This document shows, in pieces, positions 35,720 to 44,706 of a DNA stretch of 64,000 nucleotides. The notes below the pieces were generated by a model. That model was not told the DNA's origin. It did no database searches and saw nothing but the letters and a program-made list of their open reading frames with translations. The stretch is from Alkalicaulis satelles (lineage in GTDB: Bacteria > Pseudomonadota > Alphaproteobacteria > Caulobacterales > Maricaulaceae): positions 744,001 to 808,000 of the forward strand of contig NZ_VWOJ01000001.1 of NCBI RefSeq assembly GCF_008630495.1, in the 5' to 3' direction. Both the position numbers and the translations under genes were made by a program. The first letter of the stretch is position 1. Each line of letters starts with the position of its first letter.

Positions 35720-37504
35720 TCAAGCACTCTCCAGCATGGTCAGGCCGGGTTCAAACAGCACCGCGGCGCCGGTCTGAATATCGCCCAGAAGGCCAGGCGC
35801 GCTGGACAACACCGTATCGGCGTAGACGCGGGTCATGGCGATCCGCGCGCGGGCATAGGACAGATCGCCCTCTTTTTCCTTCAGCTTGCGCTGGGCGGCC
35901 ACGGCGCCGACGCATAACAGCCAGCCCCCCGTCACATCACCGGCCAGCTTCAGGAAGGGCGTGGCGCCCGCCAGCCGGTCGGCCTCGTCAGCCTCCAGCA
36001 TCCATTTGGACGCCGCCTCCAGCGCGTCGCAGGCCGGGCCCAACTGGGCGGCGAGCGCGGGCAGTTCGGGATTGGAGCTGGTCTCGCAATCCTCCACCGT
36101 CTGGCGGATATCCTCGATCAGCTCGGCCATGGCCTTGCCGCCGTCGCGCACCAGCTTGCGGCCTACCAGATCGATGGCCTGGATGCCGTTGGTGCCTTCA
36201 TAGATCGGGGTGATGCGCGCATCGCGGTAATGCTGGGCGGCGCCGGTTTCCTCGATAAAGCCCATGCCGCCATGGATCTGCACGCCCATGGACGTGATTT
36301 CCACGCCCACATCGGTGGACCAGGCCTTGGCGATGGGGATGAGAAGATCCTCACGCCGTTTCGACCAGGCCGCCTCTTCGGAATCATCATGATGCTCGGC
36401 GAAATCGGCCTCCACCGCTGCGTGGAAGCAGATGGCGCGCGCCGCCTCGATCTTGCCCTTCATCAGCGCCAGCGTGCGGCGCACATCGGGGTGGTCGATA
36501 ATGGCGTGCGGCCCCTCGCCTTCGCCAAACAGGGCGCGGCCCTGACGGCGCTCCAGCGCAAAGGCATAGGCCTGCTGATAGGCGCGCTCGGCGATGCCCA
36601 CGCCCTGGACGCCTACATTCAGGCGCGCCGAGTTCATCATGATGAACATGGCCGCCATGCCCTTGAATTCCTCGCCCACCAGCCAGCCCCTGGCCCCTGC
36701 GAACTCCATGGTGCAGGTGGGCGAGCCGTGAATGCCCATCTTGTGCTCAAGCCCGATGGCCTTGACGCTATTGCGTTCACCGGGCGCGCCGGCCTCATCG
36801 GGGATGAATTTCGGCACCAGGAACAGCGAGATTCCCCGAGTGCCCGGCGCGCCGTCGGGCGTGCGCGCCAGCACCAGGTGGATGATATTGTCCGTGCAGT
36901 CGTGCTCGCCCCAGGTGATGTAGATTTTCTGGCCGGTGATCGCCCAGGAGCCATCGCCATTGGGCTCGGCCTTGGTGCGCAACGCCCCCACATCCGACCC
37001 TGCTTGGGGCTCGGTCAGGTTCATGGTCGCAGACCACTCGCCGGAGATGATCTTCGGCAGGTAGAGCGAGCGCTGCTCCGGCGAGCCCACTGCGATCAGG
37101 GCCTCGATGGCGCCGAAGGACAGCATGGGGCCGAGGCCGAAGGCCATGTTGGCGCTTTGCAGCATCTCCATCAGCGCGCAGCCCAGCGCGCGCGGCAGGC
37201 CCATGCCGCCATGATCGGCGCTGAACTGAAGCCCCTGCCAGCCGCCCTCGACGAATTTGGCGTACGCCTCCCTGAACCCGTCCGGCGTGGTCACCTGGCC
37301 GTCTTTCAGCGTGCAGCCCTGCTGGTCGCCGGTCCAGTTGATGGGGGCGAGCACGTCATTGGCCAGGCGCGCGGCCTCATCCAGAATCGCGCCGGTCAGA
37401 TCGCTCGACAGCTCGGGAAACGCGCCTGTGGGCTTGAGCCCGTCCAGGGCGGCGATTTCCTCAAGGCAGAAGCGGATGTCACGGACAGGAGCGCGATAGG
37501 TCAT
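35720..37504 (-). CDS. Acyl-CoA dehydrogenase, DmdC-like large type
   Basis: A 594-aa flavoprotein, longer than the usual 380-400 aa because of an extra C-terminal domain (about 470-590). It starts MTYRAPVRDIRFCLEEIAAL, typical of this subfamily; core motifs are ATMNLTEPQAGSDVGALRTK (FAD/substrate), YITWGEHD, and GGMGFIEETGAAQHYRDARI. The subfamily includes 3-methylmercaptopropionyl-CoA dehydrogenase (DmdC) and FadE-type long-chain enzymes; which acyl-CoA is used cannot be decided here. No beta-oxidation neighbours. Start ATG 37502-37504 from conserved TYRAPV. Confidence 0.92.
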   Translation of the reverse strand: MTYRAPVRDIRFCLEEIAALDGLKPTGAFPELSSDLTGAILDEAARLANDVLAPINWTGDQQGCTLKDGQVTTPDGFREAYAKFVEGGWQGLQFSADHGGMGLPRALGCALMEMLQSANMAFGLGPMLSFGAIEALIAVGSPEQRSLYLPKIISGEWSATMNLTEPQAGSDVGALRTKAEPNGDGSWAITGQKIYITWGEHDCTDNIIHLVLARTPDGAPGTRGISLFLVPKFIPDEAGAPGERNSVKAIGLEHKMGIHGSPTCTMEFAGARGWLVGEEFKGMAAMFIMMNSARLNVGVQGVGIAERAYQQAYAFALERRQGRALFGEGEGPHAIIDHPDVRRTLALMKGKIEAARAICFHAAVEADFAEHHDDSEEAAWSKRREDLLIPIAKAWSTDVGVEITSMGVQIHGGMGFIEETGAAQHYRDARITPIYEGTNGIQAIDLVGRKLVRDGGKAMAELIEDIRQTVEDCETSSNPELPALAAQLGPACDALEAASKWMLEADEADRLAGATPFLKLAGDVTGGWLLCVGAVAAQRKLKEKEGDLSYARARIAMTRVYADTVLSSAPGLLGDIQTGAAVLFEPGLTMLESA

Positions 37505-37633
37505 GGGCAGGCCTCGATCATCAGGATGTGAGCCGCAACATACCGCTTTCACACGCCAGCGCGAGAGGGTGCGTGAACTGGACGCGGGGGCGCAGCGCAT
37601 TACCCTCAATACGGCCTGAACGGGAGTTTCATC

Positions 37634-38236
37634 ATGCGCGCCCTCCTCGCCCTGGCCTGCCTCATGCTCACCGCCTGCGTCTCGGCGCCCGGCACGGATC
37701 CTGTGCGCCTGCCAGCGGGTGAATGGGAGCTGGACCGGGAACACGCCTCCGCCACCTGGCGCGTGCGCCATCTGGGCCTGTCCTGGTACACGGCGCGCTT
37801 TGACGAACTGGATGCGCGCCTGATCTTCGATCCGGCGAACCCGGAAGCCTCAGAGCTGACCGCAATAATCGAGGCCGCTTCGGTCTCCACCGGTGACACG
37901 GACTTTGACGAGACCCTGCGCGGCGGCGCCTGGCTGGATGCTGACCGCCATCCGCAAATCAGCTTCCGCTCCACCCGCATCGAGGTCACGGGCGAGACTA
38001 CGGGGCGCATCCATGGCGAGCTCACCCTGAAAGGCGTGACACGCCCGGCCGCGCTGGAGACCGAATTCTATGGCGGGCTGTTCAGCCTGCTGGCGCGGCG
38101 CAGGGCCATCGGCTTCGGGGCCGATCTGGTGATCAATCGCAACGATTTTAATGTCGGGCGCCTGCCGCCGGGCTTTATCGGCGATGAAGTTCGGGTACGA
38201 ATAGAAGCCGAGTTCCTGCGCACTGCACCGGAGTGA
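37634..38236 (+). CDS. YceI-family lipocalin-like lipoprotein
   Basis: A 200-aa predicted lipoprotein (LLALACLMLTAC, C15) with a YceI domain: WELDREHASATWRVRHLGLS, TDFDETLRGGAWLDADRHPQ, HGELTLKGVTRPAAL and RNDFNVGRLPPGFIGDEVRV. YceI proteins bind polyisoprenoids in a beta-barrel. It is followed after 4 bases by a cytochrome b561 gene; the YceI/b561 pair is a recurrent alphaproteobacterial and gammaproteobacterial unit, perhaps acting with isoprenoid quinones. Confidence 0.92.
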   Translation: MRALLALACLMLTACVSAPGTDPVRLPAGEWELDREHASATWRVRHLGLSWYTARFDELDARLIFDPANPEASELTAIIEAASVSTGDTDFDETLRGGAWLDADRHPQISFRSTRIEVTGETTGRIHGELTLKGVTRPAALETEFYGGLFSLLARRRAIGFGADLVINRNDFNVGRLPPGFIGDEVRVRIEAEFLRTAPE

Positions 38237-38240
38237 GCCC

Positions 38241-38837
38241 ATGTCCGCCTCGCCCAAGACCTATACGACCGTCGCCGTCGCCTTTCACTGGCTCATCGCC
38301 ATCTTGCTGGTGGGGATGGTGTTCTTCGGCTGGTGGATGGAGGATTTGCGCGCCAACATCTCTGGCCCGCAGGACTTCGCGGCGGTGCAGGCGGCTTATA
38401 ACTGGCACAAGACCGTGGGCATCACGATCCTGCTGCTCTCTCTGGGCCGGCTCGCCTGGCGGTTCACCCATCCGGTCCCGCCCCTGCCCGCGCACATGAA
38501 GCCGTGGGAGAAGGGGCTGGCGCGTTTCACCCATGTGGCGTTCTACGCGGTGATGATCGGCGCGCCCATCGGCGGCTGGGTGACGGCGTCGGCGACCAAT
38601 TTTCCCAGCCGGCTGTTCAATATCGAGGGCTTTGACCTGCCCCGCCTGCCCGTGCCCCAGACCGAAGAGTTCTATGAGCTGGCCGGCTCCATGCACAGCG
38701 CCGGCGCCTGGCTGATCCTGACACTGCTGGCGCTGCATGCCGGCGCGGCGCTCAAGCACCATCTGATCGACCGCGACGGCGTGCTCCAGCGCATGATCCC
38801 GGGCCTGAATGTTCCGCCCCAGGCGCCCAAAGAGTAA
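38241..38837 (+). CDS. Cytochrome b561 family protein
   Basis: A 198-aa inner-membrane di-heme cytochrome with four helices. Heme histidines are likely in VAVAFHWLIAILLVGMVF, NWHKTVGITIL, FTHVAFYAVMIG and HAGAALKHHLIDRDG. Bacterial b561 proteins move electrons from membrane quinones or ubiquinol to or from oxidants such as superoxide. It directly follows and is probably co-translated with the YceI gene. Convergent with the anti-sigma gene (3-base gap). Confidence 0.93.
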   Translation: MSASPKTYTTVAVAFHWLIAILLVGMVFFGWWMEDLRANISGPQDFAAVQAAYNWHKTVGITILLLSLGRLAWRFTHPVPPLPAHMKPWEKGLARFTHVAFYAVMIGAPIGGWVTASATNFPSRLFNIEGFDLPRLPVPQTEEFYELAGSMHSAGAWLILTLLALHAGAALKHHLIDRDGVLQRMIPGLNVPPQAPKE

Positions 38838-38840
38838 AGC

Positions 38841-39176
38841 CTATCTGAGCTCTCGCCAGGACAGGACCAGACACAGCGCCAGCGCGCCCGCGCTGACCAG
38901 GCCCATGGCTATGGCCTGCTCGCCCACCGCCCCGGCGGCCAGGGCGCCGGCTTCGTTCAGCAAGTCCGTCAACCCGCCCAGCAGCGGCGCTGCCTGAAGG
39001 CTGGCCACTGCCGCACCCGCCAGCGCCGCCCCCGTCACCAGCACGGCGCGCCAGCGCTCAACAGCAGGCAGGCGCGCCATCACCCGGGCATTGAAATCAG
39101 CATCATGGGCCGGCGGCGCGGCCTCCTCGAACAGGCCGTGCAGGACCGCGTCAAACTCGTCATCAGGCCGGGTCAT
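38841..39176 (-). CDS. Putative anti-sigma factor / membrane protein cognate to the adjacent ECF sigma
   Basis: A 111-aa protein: acidic N-terminus MTRPDDEFDAVLHGLFEEAA, a short amphipathic FNARVMARLP segment, then two hydrophobic stretches (about 43-62 and 82-105). It overlaps the ECF sigma stop by 4 bases and so is coupled to it, the usual arrangement for membrane anti-sigmas. It lacks the zinc HxxxCxxC motif, so it is not of the ZAS type. Assignment as anti-sigma is from position and topology. Confidence 0.65.
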   Translation of the reverse strand: MTRPDDEFDAVLHGLFEEAAPPAHDADFNARVMARLPAVERWRAVLVTGAALAGAAVASLQAAPLLGGLTDLLNEAGALAAGAVGEQAIAMGLVSAGALALCLVLSWRELR

Positions 39177-39724
39177 GCCGCCTCCTTGCGTTCGAACCAG
39201 AGTTTCATCTTGGCCCGTCCCCGGTTGACATGGGATTTCACCGTGCCCACCGGAAGGCCTGTCACCTGCGCGGCCTCTGAATGGCTGAGGCCGGAAGCGT
39301 AGCACAACACCACACATGTGCGTTCATCCTCTCCCAGCTCGGCCAAGGCCCGGTCGAGATCGACCCGCTCGCCCGCAGGCTCCGGCGGCGCGCTGTCCTC
39401 ACCTGGCTCAGCGGCCAGGCCCTCGCTCAGGCGCCGCGCCGCGCGGGCCTTGCGCGCCCCCATCAGGAATTCGGAATAGGCGATGGCGCACAGCCAGGCC
39501 TTGAAGCTGCCCTCGGCGCGGAACGAGCCGATGCGCGTCCAGGCCTTCAGGAAGGTCTCCTGGGCCAGATCATCGGCCAGCGCGCTCTGACGCGTCAGGC
39601 GCAGGAGCAGGGCGCGCACCGCCTGCTGGTGGCGCGCGACCAGCGCCCCGAAGGCGCGCCGGTCGCCGGCGGCCATGACGGCCGCCACCAGATCACCGTC
39701 CGGCGCGTTGGGGGGCACGGCCAT
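39173..39724 (-). CDS. ECF-type RNA polymerase sigma factor
   Basis: A 183-aa sigma-70-like protein: region 2 has FGALVARHQQAVRALLLRLT, DDLAQETFLKAWTRIGSFR and GSFKAWLCAIAYSEF; region 4 has DERTCVVLCYASGLSHSEAA then VTGLPVGTVKSHVNRGRAKM. No long C-terminal extension. First gene of sigma/anti-sigma; a DUF6249 protein gene lies 9 bases upstream on the same strand, making a three-gene stress module. The signal is unknown. Confidence 0.93.
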   Translation of the reverse strand: MAVPPNAPDGDLVAAVMAAGDRRAFGALVARHQQAVRALLLRLTRQSALADDLAQETFLKAWTRIGSFRAEGSFKAWLCAIAYSEFLMGARKARAARRLSEGLAAEPGEDSAPPEPAGERVDLDRALAELGEDERTCVVLCYASGLSHSEAAQVTGLPVGTVKSHVNRGRAKMKLWFERKEAA

Positions 39725-39733
39725 GGCCGGCCC

Positions 39734-40138
39734 CTACCCTTCGCCGTCAATCTTGCCCTGACGGCGGGCGCGCACCACGCCGAACCCGGTCAGCACAAGC
39801 CCGATAAAGCCGGGGAAGGCCGCGATGCCGGTCATCATGATCAGCGGATCCGGCTCGCCGGCGGCCATGGTCGTGGTCGAGGCGATCATCCAGCCCATCA
39901 CGATCAGGGCCAGCGCCACGGCAATCAGGATAAGGCCCCATTTGAGATCGCCATTGCCGGCTTTCTTCTGGGGCATGCCCAGCGCCTTGATGGTTTCGGG
40001 ATCGAGCGTCTGACCATTGCGGATGGCCTCGCGCATGGTCTCGAGCACCTCGCGCCGGTTGCGCGAGGAGAAGAAGAACACCGTCAGCACAATAAGGACG
40101 GTCATGATGAACGGGGCAAGCGGGACGAGATCGTCCAT
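39734..40138 (-). CDS. DUF6249-type membrane protein
   Basis: A 134-aa protein with a first membrane span (PFIMTVLIVLTVFFF), a cytosolic segment RREVLETMREAIRNGQTLDP that is the family's recognisable part, and two more spans (about 66-87 and 97-122). The family is of unknown function and often sits beside ECF sigma factors in Caulobacterales. Here it precedes the sigma gene by 9 bases, so it may be part of the sensing or anti-sigma system. Confidence 0.75.
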   Translation of the reverse strand: MDDLVPLAPFIMTVLIVLTVFFFSSRNRREVLETMREAIRNGQTLDPETIKALGMPQKKAGNGDLKWGLILIAVALALIVMGWMIASTTTMAAGEPDPLIMMTGIAAFPGFIGLVLTGFGVVRARRQGKIDGEG

Positions 40139-40185
40139 GGTTCAGCTCCTGTCAGGGTGCGCCCGGTATGGGCGCTTTCAGACAG

Positions 40186-40770
40186 TCAGATGCCCGGAGC
40201 GCCCGGTTCGGATGCAAACTCGATCACCGCCACGCCAAATAGCTGCATATGGAAATAGGCGAACAGGCCCGCGGCCGTCAGGCCGATGGCGATGGCGGCC
40301 AGATCCGCGCTCCAGCGCCCGGGCCGCTCGAACGCGCCGCCGCGCGCATAGCCCTCGATCAGAAGGATCACCGACCAGGCGAAAAAGCTGCCGAACAGAA
40401 CCAGCGAGGCCAGCTCGCCATTGGCGATAAGATGGGCGCCCGACCACAGGAACACGCCCAGCGTCATGGGATGGCGGGTGAAGGATCGGATATGGCTGGG
40501 CAGATAGGTCGCCGTCAGCAGAATGAGGCTCGCCGGCACCGCAAACAGCGCCGCCCAGCGCGTCCATTCCGGCGGCGTCCACACCGTGGGCGAGGGATGG
40601 GACAGGATATGGCCATAGATCACCAGCGCCAGGCCCACCGCGCTGATCACTGAATAGAAGATGGCGTAGAGCGGCGCGCTGAGCACCCGCACCAGCGGGC
40701 CGCGCAGGCCCAGGATCCGCACCATGTGCACGCCCAGAAGCAGCGCCAGGCCAATGATCAGAACGTCCAT
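40186..40770 (-). CDS. nnrU: NnrU-family membrane protein
   Basis: A 194-aa protein with about five to six membrane helices. LALLLGVHMVRILGLRGPLV, SHIRSFTRHPMTLGVFLWSG AHLIANG and SLVLFGSFFAWSV match NnrU, named from denitrifiers and related to isoprenylcysteine-methyltransferase-like membrane enzymes; the HP dipeptide in RHPMT is the conserved cofactor-site feature. No denitrification genes are near. Role unknown. Confidence 0.9.
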   Translation of the reverse strand: MDVLIIGLALLLGVHMVRILGLRGPLVRVLSAPLYAIFYSVISAVGLALVIYGHILSHPSPTVWTPPEWTRWAALFAVPASLILLTATYLPSHIRSFTRHPMTLGVFLWSGAHLIANGELASLVLFGSFFAWSVILLIEGYARGGAFERPGRWSADLAAIAIGLTAAGLFAYFHMQLFGVAVIEFASEPGAPGI

Positions 40771-40992
40771 ATCCCCTCCCCGGCGGCGCTTAGCCCCGCG
40801 ATACGAATGTAAAATAACCCAAGTCCCGGGAGCGGGCGAGCCTGCCCACTCATGACGGCCTGTGATTCAGCCTGCATGAGCGACAGGCTGAACCATCACG
40901 TCTTGCCGCATACGGCGTGGTTCGCCCGGGGCGGCGGCTCGAACTGGCACGTCATGTGCGAGACCGGGCGCGACCCTTGCGGAGGCCGCGCC

Positions 40993-42132
40993 ATGTTGCA
41001 TTGTGAGACAATCAGGCATGATGCGCTCGGCGGTGAAGACCGTCTGGCCTGGATCAATCTGGCCCGGCTCAGCGGCCTGTCCTCGCCCCTGCTGCATCCC
41101 GATTTCGCCTGCGCGGTGGGACGGGTGCGCGAGGATGTGCGCTTTGCGCTCTACCGGGACGCGCGCGGGCTGGCCGGCGTATTCGCCCATCACCGCCGCC
41201 CGGGCGGGTTCGCCCGCCCCGTCGGCGCGGCGTTTTCAGACGTTCACGCCATCCTGACCCGCCCCGGACTGGATGTTCCGGCCAGCCGGCTGCTGCAGCT
41301 GGCGGGGCTGTCGCGCGCACGCTTTTCAGCCGTCCATACCGGTCACGACACGCCGCCTGACGGCATGATGTCAGCGGGCGCGGCGCAGGCCTGCGTCCTG
41401 GAGGGAGATCCCGAAGCCCTGGTGGAGCGCCTGCGGGCCGCCCATCCCAAGCGTTTCAAGGATCTGCGCCGGCGCCTGCGGCGGCTGGAGGAGGATCATG
41501 GCGAGATCCGCCTTGAGGCCGGCGCCGACCGCAGCGCCTTTGAACAGCTGATCACGTGGAAGCGCGCGCAATACCGCCAGACCGGCAAGCATGACGTGCT
41601 GGCGCCGCGCTGGGCGGCGCGCCTGATGACATCCCTGTTCGACAACCGCGGCGGCGAGGTGAAGGGGCGCCTGATCACCTTCACTGCAGGCGGGCGGCTC
41701 GTGGCGGCCGAGTTCGGACCCGAAGCGCAGGGCTGCTTCCATCCCTGGCTGGCCGCCTATGACCCGGACATGGCGGGCTATTCGCCCGGCCATCTGCTGG
41801 TGTTTCAGCTCGTCAGCCAGATGGGCGCGCTGGGCCTGACACGCTACGACATGGGCCCGGGTCACGAGGACTACAAGAAATACTTCGCCAATGATCTTAC
41901 GCCCCTGCATGCGGGCATGGCGCGCGCGCCGGGCCTGGCCTCATCGGTGCGTGAGCGCGCCGCCGGCCTCGTCTCAAGCGCCGCCAGCCTGGGCGGGGAA
42001 CGGGTGAGTGCGCTGGCCGGACGGCTGCACCGGCGCATGGACCAGATCGCTGCGGTGGAGACCTGCGCGCGCAGGCGCGTCATGGGCATCACCCGCGCCG
42101 CCACCCAGATCCTCGCCAGCCCGGGACGCTAG
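40993..42132 (+). CDS. BioF2/CelD-like GNAT acyltransferase
   Basis: A 379-aa protein with the double-GNAT BioF2-like domain: FKDLRRRLRRLEEDHGEIRL, AFEQLITWKRAQYRQTGKHD and YDMGPGHEDYKKYFANDLTP are typical of the CelD (cellulose biosynthesis) acetyltransferase-like family seen in polysaccharide and lipid clusters. The ATG at 40993 has GGAGG seven bases upstream; an ATG at 40852 would add 47 residues with atypical composition. There is no exopolysaccharide gene next to it. Cytosolic, substrate unknown. Confidence 0.82.
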   Translation: MLHCETIRHDALGGEDRLAWINLARLSGLSSPLLHPDFACAVGRVREDVRFALYRDARGLAGVFAHHRRPGGFARPVGAAFSDVHAILTRPGLDVPASRLLQLAGLSRARFSAVHTGHDTPPDGMMSAGAAQACVLEGDPEALVERLRAAHPKRFKDLRRRLRRLEEDHGEIRLEAGADRSAFEQLITWKRAQYRQTGKHDVLAPRWAARLMTSLFDNRGGEVKGRLITFTAGGRLVAAEFGPEAQGCFHPWLAAYDPDMAGYSPGHLLVFQLVSQMGALGLTRYDMGPGHEDYKKYFANDLTPLHAGMARAPGLASSVRERAAGLVSSAASLGGERVSALAGRLHRRMDQIAAVETCARRRVMGITRAATQILASPGR

Positions 42133-42137
42133 GCGCC

Positions 42138-42156
42138 TGGCGCCGCAAAGGCGCCA
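42138..42156 (+). terminator. Hairpin between convergent acyltransferase and slyX
   Basis: TGGCGCC-GCAAA-GGCGCCA (7-bp perfect stem, 5-nt loop) lies 5 bases after the stop of the acyltransferase gene. There is no T-run, so its role as terminator is tentative; it can form on transcripts from both sides. Confidence 0.45.
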
Positions 42157-42187
42157 AAGCTGCGCACGCATCCTCAACGCGCCCGGA

Positions 42188-42388
42188 TCAGTAATGGGGC
42201 GGCTTTTCCGGCGATGCGGCCGGAAACACCGCCTCCAGCTCGGCGATGCGGCTGTCGGAGCGCTGCAGAAGCGCCTTCAGTCGCTCGATATCTGTCTGCT
42301 GCACCGCCAGCGCCTCTGACAGGTCATCAATCAGCCGCTGCTGCTCGGCGATATGCATTTCAAGCGCGTCGAGGCGGGCATCGGACAT
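42188..42388 (-). CDS. slyX: SlyX family protein
   Basis: A 66-aa coiled-coil protein: LDALEMHIAEQQRLIDDLSE followed by LAVQQTDIERLKALLQ, and the conserved C-terminal ending PEKPPHY. Function unknown. The ATG at 42386-42388 gives the conserved MSDARLDALE start. It lies 19 bases after the vapC stop on the same strand. Confidence 0.93.
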   Translation of the reverse strand: MSDARLDALEMHIAEQQRLIDDLSEALAVQQTDIERLKALLQRSDSRIAELEAVFPAASPEKPPHY

Positions 42389-42407
42389 GGGGGCAAATTC
42401 CTGCTTT

Positions 42408-42800
42408 TCAGAACACTTCAACGACGACAGCTGCGCCTCGAATCCCGCCGAACTTGGTGTCGCGCGTCCAGAGTGGCGCGTCCAGTGCTTCAGCGAGCGC
42501 AAAATACGCTGCGTCATAGGCTGTAAGATTGTTGCGTAGCCGCCATATCCGGTCGGTCAGCACGCCATGCGGAAATCGCTCGATATGCAGGTCGGACAGG
42601 GTCTCCAAGCCAGCTTCAGCGTCGCGCAGATCAAGCCGGCCCGAATTCACCATCCGCCTGAGAACCTGAAGCAGCTCCAAATCAAGAATTTCCGGCGCAA
42701 CAAGCGCTCCGCCTGTCTGGCTGAGACGGCCAAGAGCGACTTCGCCCTCTTCGCGGGCGATCAGGACGTCAATCACCAACGATGCATCGACAACGATCAA
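42408..42800 (-). CDS. vapC: VapC-type PIN-domain toxin ribonuclease
   Basis: A 130-aa PIN domain: MIVVDASLVIDVL (first acidic residue), ILDLELLQVLRRM (second), NLTAYDAAYFALAEALDAPL (third) and LWTRDTKF (fourth) complete the Mg-binding quartet of VapC RNases. It starts with TTG at 42798-42800, overlapping the antitoxin stop by 4 bases (TTGA); a weak start fits toxin expression coupled to and below the antitoxin. Type II toxin-antitoxin pair with vapB. Confidence 0.93.
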   Translation of the reverse strand: MIVVDASLVIDVLIAREEGEVALGRLSQTGGALVAPEILDLELLQVLRRMVNSGRLDLRDAEAGLETLSDLHIERFPHGVLTDRIWRLRNNLTAYDAAYFALAEALDAPLWTRDTKFGGIRGAAVVVEVF

Positions 42801-43027
42801 CGGCTGTCGCGCTCCTCGCGGATGATCCGTACGGCCTCATCGCCAAGATCCAGTGTTGTCATCCGCGCCCGGCGCGCCCTGATCGACGCCCAGTCCGGCC
42901 GCTTCAAGTCCTGCTCGATCAGACGCTTGAGATACTCGCTCATGCTCATCCCCTCCGCCGCCGCGCGCGCCTTGAGCGCCCTGTGCGTCGCCTCGGGAAT
43001 TTCCCTGATCTGGATATGCTTGTTCAT
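42797..43027 (-). CDS. vapB: VapB/FitA-type ribbon-helix-helix antitoxin
   Basis: A 76-aa protein. The N-terminal RHH (HIQIREIPEATHRALKARAA, then GMSMSEYLKRLIEQDL) binds DNA as a dimer; the C-terminal tail (ARRARMTTLDLGDEAVRIIR) should wrap the VapC active site. I choose the ATG at 43025-43027 over a TTG two codons upstream. The inverted repeat at 43023-43041 overlaps the start codon, consistent with autoregulation by the VapBC complex. Confidence 0.92.
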   Translation of the reverse strand: MNKHIQIREIPEATHRALKARAAAEGMSMSEYLKRLIEQDLKRPDWASIRARRARMTTLDLGDEAVRIIREERDSR

Positions 43028-43041
43028 GTGCAAAACATGAA
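43023..43041. promoter_or_regulatory. Inverted repeat over the vapB start, probable autoregulatory operator
   Basis: TTCATG-TGCAAAA-CATGAA is a perfect 6-7-6 inverted repeat spanning the vapB start codon. RHH antitoxins of the FitA/VapB type bind such repeats; overlap with the start would couple repression of transcription with the translation start region. Confidence 0.55.
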
Positions 43042-43078
43042 GGCGGGGGTCAGGGGTGTCAATGGGATATAAAGCCCC

Positions 43079-44644
43079 CTACTCCCACTCAATCGTCCCC
43101 GGCGGTTTGCTGGTCACGTCATAGACCACGCGGTTCACACCGCGCACTTCATTGATGATGCGTGTGGCGGTGCGGCCGAGAAAGTCGTGGTCGAAGGGGA
43201 AGTAGTCGGCGGTCATGCCGTCCACGCTGGTCACGGCGCGCAAGGCCAGCACGTGGTCATAGGTGCGCTCATCGCCCATCACGCCCACGGTGCGCACGGG
43301 CAGGAGCACGGCGAAGGCCTGCCAGATGGCGTCATAGAGGCCAGCCTTTTTGATTTCCTCGATATAGATGCGGTCGGCGGCGCGCAGGATGTCGGCCTTT
43401 TCCTTCGAAACCGCGCCGGGAATACGGATGGCCAGGCCCGGCCCGGGGAAGGGGTGGCGGCCGACGAAGGCCTCGGGCAGGCCCAGCTCGCGGCCCAGCG
43501 CCCGCACCTCGTCCTTGAACAGCTCGCGCAGGGGCTCCACCAGCTTCATGTTCATGCGCGCGGGCAGCCCGCCCACATTATGGTGGGACTTAATGGTGAC
43601 GGACGGGCCGCCATCAAAGCTGACGCTTTCGATCACGTCCGGATAGAGCGTGCCCTGGGCCAGGAAATCAGCGCCGCCGGCCAGCTGAGCTTTCTCCTCG
43701 AACACGTCGATGAACAGCTTGCCGATGGTCTTGCGTTTCTTTTCCGGGTCATCAATGCCCGCCAGCGCGGAGAGGAAGCGCTCGCCCTCATCGGCGGCCA
43801 CCAGCGGGATATTGTAGTGTTCGCGAAACAGGGTGACGACCTCTTCGGCCTCGCCATGGCGCATCAGGCCGGTGTCCACGAACACGCAGGTGAGCTGGTC
43901 GCCGATGGCCTGGTGGATCAGCACCGCGGCGACGGCTGAATCCACCCCGCCCGACAGGCCGCAAATCACCCGGCCCGATCCCACCTGTTCGCGGATGCGG
44001 GCCATGGCCTCGTCCTTGAAGGCGGCCATGGTCCAGTCGCCTTTCAGGCCGGCGATCTCATGGGTGAAATTCTTCAGGATCAGCGCGCCGCGCGGCGTGT
44101 GCACCACTTCGGGGTGGAATTGCACGCCATAGAAGCGCCGCGCCTCGTCAGCAATGGCGGCAAACGGCGCGCCCGAACTGGTGGCGATCACGTGAAAGCC
44201 CTCCGGGACCGCGATCACCCGGTCGCCATGGCTCATCCACACCCGCTCCTGCTCGCCCACGCCGCCCAGGCCCGCCAGCAGCGGGCTGTCGGCCACGATC
44301 TGAATATCGGCCCGGCCGAACTCGCGATGGTCGGAGCTTTCCACCCGCCCGCCCAGCTGGGCGCACATGGTCTGCTCGCCATAACAGATGCCCAGCACCG
44401 GCACGCCTGCCTCGAAAATGAAGGGGTCGGCGCGCGGGCTGTCTTCCCAGCTGGTGGAATGGGGCGAGCCCGACAGGATGATGGCCTTGGGCGCAAACCG
44501 CTTCACGAAGGCGCCATCGGCCCGGTTATAGGGATGGACCTCGCAATACACCCCGCTCTCGCGCAGGCGCCGGGCGATGAGTTGCGTCACCTGACTGCCG
44601 AAATCGACGATCAGGACGGAGTCGTGTTCAGGGGGCGTGCTCAT
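43079..44644 (-). CDS. guaA: GMP synthase (glutamine-hydrolysing)
   Basis: A 521-aa enzyme: class I amidotransferase domain (about 1-205) with nucleophile C87 in [19 protein letters not shown] and FHPEVVHT for the His/Glu pair; ATP pyrophosphatase domain (about 206-400) with the P-loop [16 protein letters not shown]; dimerisation domain ending [14 protein letters not shown]. Converts XMP to GMP. The oxyanion-strand glycine motif reads LSGSPHST rather than the more common SGGP. Single gene; stop lies 51 bases from vapB. Confidence 0.98.
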   Translation of the reverse strand: MSTPPEHDSVLIVDFGSQVTQLIARRLRESGVYCEVHPYNRADGAFVKRFAPKAIILSGSPHSTSWEDSPRADPFIFEAGVPVLGICYGEQTMCAQLGGRVESSDHREFGRADIQIVADSPLLAGLGGVGEQERVWMSHGDRVIAVPEGFHVIATSSGAPFAAIADEARRFYGVQFHPEVVHTPRGALILKNFTHEIAGLKGDWTMAAFKDEAMARIREQVGSGRVICGLSGGVDSAVAAVLIHQAIGDQLTCVFVDTGLMRHGEAEEVVTLFREHYNIPLVAADEGERFLSALAGIDDPEKKRKTIGKLFIDVFEEKAQLAGGADFLAQGTLYPDVIESVSFDGGPSVTIKSHHNVGGLPARMNMKLVEPLRELFKDEVRALGRELGLPEAFVGRHPFPGPGLAIRIPGAVSKEKADILRAADRIYIEEIKKAGLYDAIWQAFAVLLPVRTVGVMGDERTYDHVLALRAVTSVDGMTADYFPFDHDFLGRTATRIINEVRGVNRVVYDVTSKPPGTIEWE

Positions 44645-44706
44645 GGGCGCGCTTTAGCGCGGATCAGGCCGGGCGGGAAGAGTTCGTTGCGCACTCAGGC
44701 CATCAC

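Noticed and set aside
42188-42517. Longer slyX start at 42517
   Set aside because: It would overlap vapC and lacks the conserved SlyX N-terminus, which begins at 42388.
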